DNA of 7,424 nt from Coleofasciculus sp. S288 (GTDB lineage Bacteria; Cyanobacteriota; Cyanobacteriia; Cyanobacteriales; Coleofasciculaceae). Numbering within the stretch: the stretch's first letter is position 1; every line of letters starts with the position of its first letter. Position numbers and translations under genes: made by a program. The notes beneath the pieces were generated by a model. The model did no database searches, was not told the DNA's origin, and saw only the letters and a list, made by a program, of their open reading frames with translations. This document shows positions 4,542 through 7,424 of the stretch, piece after piece. Where the stretch lies: NCBI GenBank assembly GCA_020216575.1, contig JAIUYC010000163.1, forward strand, positions 1-7,424. The letters run 5' to 3'.

Positions 4542-6032
4542 TCTTTAGCTGCATCTAACCCATCTCTAGAATCTAGCAAAGCTCGTCGCGTAAATTGGAT
4601 ACCCTATTTATTGATAGGTCTAGTAGCCAATGCCGCCATCTGGAGTTTAGCACTTGCTTATCTGAGATTCGCCTCCCCTATTTACACCAGCAAATGGATT
4701 CTCACGTTACCCGGAACTGGGACATTTACTGACATTAATTTGCCGGATATTGGTAGAGCCTCTGCTGGCGTCCAATCGGCTTACAAAGACCCCAATGGAG
4801 ACCCAAGAGAAAATTACAAGGTTATTGCCGAAAGCGAGGCTGTACGAAGTGCAGCGGCCAAAGAACTTAATATGACTGTGAGCGAGTTTGGCAAGCCTCG
4901 CATTAAAGTAATCGTCAATACGACCTTAATGGATATGGAGTTTGCTGGAGACAATCCAGAACTTGCTCATGATAAATCCTGGGCGCTTTACCGTGCATTC
5001 CAAGCCAGACTGACTGAGCTGAGACTTGAAGACGTAGCGCAACGCAATGCAAGTACTCAATCGGCTCTTGTTGCTTCTCAGCAGAAACTAGAACTCGCTC
5101 AAAGACGCCTTTCTGAGTACAAGGCTCGTTCGGGTTTGGTTTCTGACAATCAAATTTCTCAGCTTTCAGACAGTATTGAATCACTCCGAAGACAAAAGGC
5201 TGAAATACTCGCTAGACAGCAAGAAGCTAATGCGCGTCTAGGTGGGCTATCGACCAATTTAAATGTATCTGCCCAGCAAGCAGCAGATGCTTTTTCCCTC
5301 AAGGTAGACCAAGTATTTCAAGGGCATAGAGCGGAATACAGCCAAGCCACTTCTGCCTTAGCGGGTTTAACCTCTAGGTACGGAGCCAATCATCCCGCCG
5401 TCGTCCGGGAGAGAGGCAGACAACAAGCTGCTCTAGCCGCTCTGCAAGCTCGCAGTCAAGAGGTCTTGGGGCAACCTGCTCAGGAGGCGACTCTCGCTCA
5501 ACTCAATCTTGGCGATATGAATACAGGAGGTGGGGCATCTCGAGAAGGGCTTTTCCGAGACTTAGTAACTGTCCAGACCGAGCAGCAGGGATACGAGGCT
5601 AGTGCGCAAGAATTAGATCGGCAAATTGCTCAGCTCGAACAACGGCTCAAAACCCTTGCCCAGTATAGCTCCACGCTGGATGCGCTGCGAAGAGATTTAC
5701 AGGTCGCTGAAACCGTTTTCTCCTCAACCTTGGCTAGCTTAGACCTGGGTAAATCAACAGAAATGTTTGGCACTTATCCTCGAGTTCAACTGCTCACCGA
5801 GCCGGATTTACCGAAGAAACCCAGTTCACCGAACAAGCAGTTTACGTTGCTTGGTGCAGCAGCAGGTTCGTTTGCGTTAAGCATGGGACTCCTATTATTT
5901 TGGATGCGCCAAAGTTGGATGCGCCAACGCAAAGCGTTCAAGTCAGAACAGACTCAACTCGCATCGTCAGGGGGGAGGCTGATACACTCAGAACCGCGAT
6001 CGCAAGTTTTAGATTTGAGCAACAACAAGTAG
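4524..6032 (+). CDS. Polysaccharide co-polymerase / chain-length determinant (Wzz/GumC-like) without kinase domain
   Basis: The protein has 502 residues with the classic co-polymerase plan. A first membrane segment lies at about 25-48 (WIPYLLIGLVANAAIW onward). A periplasmic Wzz-like region begins at SPIYTSKWILTLPG, and long Gln/Ala/Leu-rich coiled coils follow at about 165-240 and 265-400. The GNVR-like region contains LDALRRDLQVAETVF (385-399), and the proline-rich EPDLPKKPSSPNK (426-438) leads into the second membrane segment (about 440-461). A short basic tail (462-502) faces the cytoplasm. No Walker A motif or tyrosine cluster follows, so unlike Wzc it lacks the BY-kinase domain. The family sets chain length and couples polymerase to the outer-membrane channel. 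AGGAA (4508-4512) lies 11 bases before ATG 4524; a second in-frame ATG at 4533 would remove the overlap with the export gene. The overlap implies translational coupling. Confidence 0.9.
   Translation: MTEMTESLAASNPSLESSKARRVNWIPYLLIGLVANAAIWSLALAYLRFASPIYTSKWILTLPGTGTFTDINLPDIGRASAGVQSAYKDPNGDPRENYKVIAESEAVRSAAAKELNMTVSEFGKPRIKVIVNTTLMDMEFAGDNPELAHDKSWALYRAFQARLTELRLEDVAQRNASTQSALVASQQKLELAQRRLSEYKARSGLVSDNQISQLSDSIESLRRQKAEILARQQEANARLGGLSTNLNVSAQQAADAFSLKVDQVFQGHRAEYSQATSALAGLTSRYGANHPAVVRERGRQQAALAALQARSQEVLGQPAQEATLAQLNLGDMNTGGGASREGLFRDLVTVQTEQQGYEASAQELDRQIAQLEQRLKTLAQYSSTLDALRRDLQVAETVFSSTLASLDLGKSTEMFGTYPRVQLLTEPDLPKKPSSPNKQFTLLGAAAGSFALSMGLLLFWMRQSWMRQRKAFKSEQTQLASSGGRLIHSEPRSQVLDLSNNK
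5900..5929 (+). repeat. Tandem 15-base duplication encoding WMRQS-WMRQR
   Basis: TTGGATGCGCCAAAG (5900-5914) is followed directly by TTGGATGCGCCAACG (5915-5929), identical at 14 of 15 positions. In frame it repeats Trp-Met-Arg-Gln just after the second membrane segment (residues 460-468), adding positive charge to the cytoplasmic edge. Confidence 0.8.
5996..6003. repeat. HIP1 octamer GCGATCGC, copy 3
   Basis: Third exact GCGATCGC, in the last codons of the co-polymerase gene, at the PRSQ stretch. Confidence 0.85.
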
Positions 6033-6073
6033 CACCTCAGTCCAAGAGATAAGGGAAAAATTGGGGTAAAACA

Positions 6074-6114
6074 CAACTGTTTTTGAACATTTAATAGTTC
6101 ATAAAAATCAGTTG
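6074..6114. other. Long imperfect hairpin after the co-polymerase gene
   Basis: CAACTG, TTTT and TGAAC (6074-6079, 6080-6083, 6084-6088) pair with GTTCA, AAAA and CAGTTG (6097-6101, 6104-6107, 6109-6114). This gives 15 base pairs with right-side bulges of two and one bases and an 8-base loop. It begins 42 bases after the stop codon. The stem is AT-rich and has no clean T-run after it, so it is a doubtful terminator; it may protect the 3' end of the export operon mRNA. Confidence 0.4.
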
Positions 6115-6174
6115 AATGCATTTGAAAATTTCCTTGGCCTACCCCTAAGCACTCAAGTTCTGTTTCCAGACAGA

Positions 6175-6198
6175 GAAATACCTCGAACAGAGGTTTTC
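6175..6198 (+). other. Hairpin with TTTTC on its 3' arm, upstream of the polymerase gene
   Basis: GAAA and ACCTC (6175-6178, 6180-6184) pair with GAGGT and TTTC (6190-6194, 6195-6198) around the loop GAACA, with T6179 bulged. If only the ACCTC/GAGGT core forms, TTT follows it, giving a weak terminator look. It lies upstream of the -10-like box at 6220. Confidence 0.3.
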
Positions 6199-6219
6199 GG
6201 CTGTTTGTTGTCGGCTACA

Positions 6220-6225
6220 TATAAC
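6220..6225 (+). promoter_or_regulatory. Candidate -10 box for the polymerase gene
   Basis: TATAAC matches TATAAT at five of six positions and lies 20 bases before the ATG at 6246. No convincing -35 box is seen at the right distance. If used, the transcript would have a leader of only about 14 bases; the gene may instead be read through from the export operon. Confidence 0.3.
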
Positions 6226-6245
6226 CCTTTTGACGCTTAGCCCCC

Positions 6246-7424
6246 ATGAAACCTCAAAACCTTGAAGAGGCAGTAATTTGGTACTACATAACAGGGATCT
6301 ACGTGCTGTACTTCCTGGGAGCACAGATGCTTGCAGCACCAGCAGTGGGTTGGGGTCTAACGCTGTACTTGGTTTGGAAAATTTGGAAGCAAGGCAAAGA
6401 GGCTCCTGCTAAAGAAAAAATTACTATTCCTATAGGGGTATGGGTATGGATTATAGGGATGGTCATCCTAGGGATGACCACCATTGTGAATCATCTTGAA
6501 TATAATCAGGGAACAGTCCGGATCGTAAAGAGCCTGATCAATGTCTTTTGCAGGCAATGGGCGCTTTTCGCCTTATTCCCTTTGATCGGCAGTTGCCTTA
6601 AAATCCGACCCCAGCTAATTTACCGAGCCGTTTGTATCCTTTGCCTGGAAAGTTTGATTTTTTTAGTGGTGAACCAAGTCTCCCAAAGAATCGGTTTGCC
6701 AGGAGAACTATACGTTTCCCCACTATCAAAATTCGGAGGCGGACCAATACATTATCGAGTGAACCTCTACGTCGGTAGCAATGCACGCCTCGTCTTTTTT
6801 GGTCCTTGGGCTCCTGCTATGGGACTGACCGCTTGCACGCTTTTCTTCATGGCGCTTGCGGAACCCAAACAAAAGTGGCGGTGGATTGGCGTTATTGGTG
6901 CCGCTACTATGGCTTGGACTACCGTTTCCCGAACAGCTAGAGTATCCCTATATTTCGTTCCCTTTATCACTTTGTTTCTAGCGAACATTGCCCGACCCAC
7001 CCTACTAATCGCTACAGCAATAGGGAGTGTTGTAGTAGGATGTTTAGGTCCCCAGTTGCTCCTTTTCGCCAAAGACTTTAAGGAGAGCTTCGATAGAGAA
7101 AGAATCAACTCCAATGTAGTCCGGGATAGGCTAGCAGCTATTGGGTTGTACCGTTGGTGGAACGAGGCACCGATTTGGGGTCATGCCTTGCGTGAGGATG
7201 AAGGACCGAGAGTTGTGGTGGGGATGCCAATTGGAGGTCACCATACCTGGGTTGGTCTTCTCTACTACCACGGAGTGATAGGTTGTCTTGCCTTTGCACT
7301 CCCTATGATTTGGAGTTTTGTTGAACTCGTGCTTAAAGCGCAGAAGAGTAAAGCTGCCCAGGTAAGTTTAAGCGTCCTCATAGTTCTGATGCTCTTCTCC
7401 AATGCAGAAAATTTGAACAATCTC
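6246..7424 (+). CDS. O-antigen ligase/polymerase family (Wzy-like) membrane protein, C-terminus cut by the window edge
   Basis: An open frame of 393 codons runs from the ATG at 6246 to the window end without a stop; an in-frame TGA at 6231 makes this ATG the first available. The product is very hydrophobic, with about ten membrane segments in the visible part, for example 12-47 (two), 61-80, 100-118, 127-146, 182-203, 212-228, 252-274, 334-361 and 374-386. SRTARVSL (228-235) and a large hydrophilic loop (about 275-333) with Arg293, Arg295 and PIWGHAL (309-315) are followed by GHHTWVGLLYYHGVIG (331-346). This matches the Wzy_C/O-antigen ligase plan, in which a loop His and arginines are needed. 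The family joins undecaprenyl-linked repeat units in the periplasm or ligates glycan to an acceptor; position beside the co-polymerase favours polymerase. There is no clear Shine-Dalgarno. Usual lengths of 400-480 residues suggest only a small part is missing. Confidence 0.85.
   Translation, partial: MKPQNLEEAVIWYYITGIYVLYFLGAQMLAAPAVGWGLTLYLVWKIWKQGKEAPAKEKITIPIGVWVWIIGMVILGMTTIVNHLEYNQGTVRIVKSLINVFCRQWALFALFPLIGSCLKIRPQLIYRAVCILCLESLIFLVVNQVSQRIGLPGELYVSPLSKFGGGPIHYRVNLYVGSNARLVFFGPWAPAMGLTACTLFFMALAEPKQKWRWIGVIGAATMAWTTVSRTARVSLYFVPFITLFLANIARPTLLIATAIGSVVVGCLGPQLLLFAKDFKESFDRERINSNVVRDRLAAIGLYRWWNEAPIWGHALREDEGPRVVVGMPIGGHHTWVGLLYYHGVIGCLAFALPMIWSFVELVLKAQKSKAAQVSLSVLIVLMLFSNAENLNNL

Noticed and set aside
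6145..7114. Several minus-strand open frames opposite the right end
   Set aside because: They lie opposite the gap and the long + strand polymerase frame, which has clear membrane segments and family motifs; the minus-strand products look like nothing known.
1..7424. CRISPR array, insertion sequence, tRNA, toxin-antitoxin or defence genes
   Set aside because: I found no evenly spaced long repeats, transposase motifs, cloverleaf-like segments or small paired genes on either strand.

Overview
This window looks like part of a cyanobacterial chromosome carrying genes for making and exporting a cell-surface polysaccharide (exopolysaccharide, capsule or O-antigen-like). The cyanobacterial assignment rests on three exact copies of the octamer GCGATCGC (HIP1; about 0.11 expected by chance in 7.4 kb) and on the gene set: an outer-membrane export protein, a chain-length protein without a kinase domain, and an O-antigen-type polymerase in a row. 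The genus cannot be told from the sequence alone. Every credible gene is on the + strand; the minus-strand open frames are shadows of these genes.

Layout. (1) 1-755: C-terminal part of an alkaline-phosphatase-superfamily enzyme (type I phosphodiesterase / nucleotide pyrophosphatase-like), cut by the left edge. (2) 946-1677: a left-handed beta-helix (hexapeptide repeat) acyltransferase. (3) 1762-3099: a GT-B glycosyltransferase with a GTG start behind a near-perfect Shine-Dalgarno. (4) 3100-3445: a 346-base gap with a terminator-like hairpin, a competing 13-bp inverted repeat, a cluster of CTGAA/TTCAG motifs, an extended -10 promoter candidate and a 10-bp leader hairpin. (5) 3446-4531: a Wza/KpsD-type polysaccharide export protein. 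(6) 4524-6032: a Wzz/GumC-like polysaccharide co-polymerase, overlapping the previous gene by 8 bases. (7) 6033-6245: a 213-base gap with two hairpins and a -10-like box. (8) 6246-7424: an O-antigen ligase/polymerase (Wzy-like) membrane protein, cut by the right edge.

Inferred pathway. The glycosyltransferase adds a sugar to a lipid-linked repeat unit and the acyltransferase decorates a sugar, probably with acetyl. The polymerase joins units on the periplasmic side, the co-polymerase sets chain length, and the export protein carries the chain through the outer membrane. The phosphodiesterase-like enzyme might act on a phosphorylated or sulfated substituent, but its link to the pathway rests on position only. 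A flippase, a priming transferase and a tyrosine kinase are not in the window.

I see no convincing undescribed system such as a defence island, CRISPR array or mobile element. The least explained signal is the regulatory-looking gap before the export genes, above all the repeated CTGAA motif and the two mutually exclusive hairpins after the glycosyltransferase.
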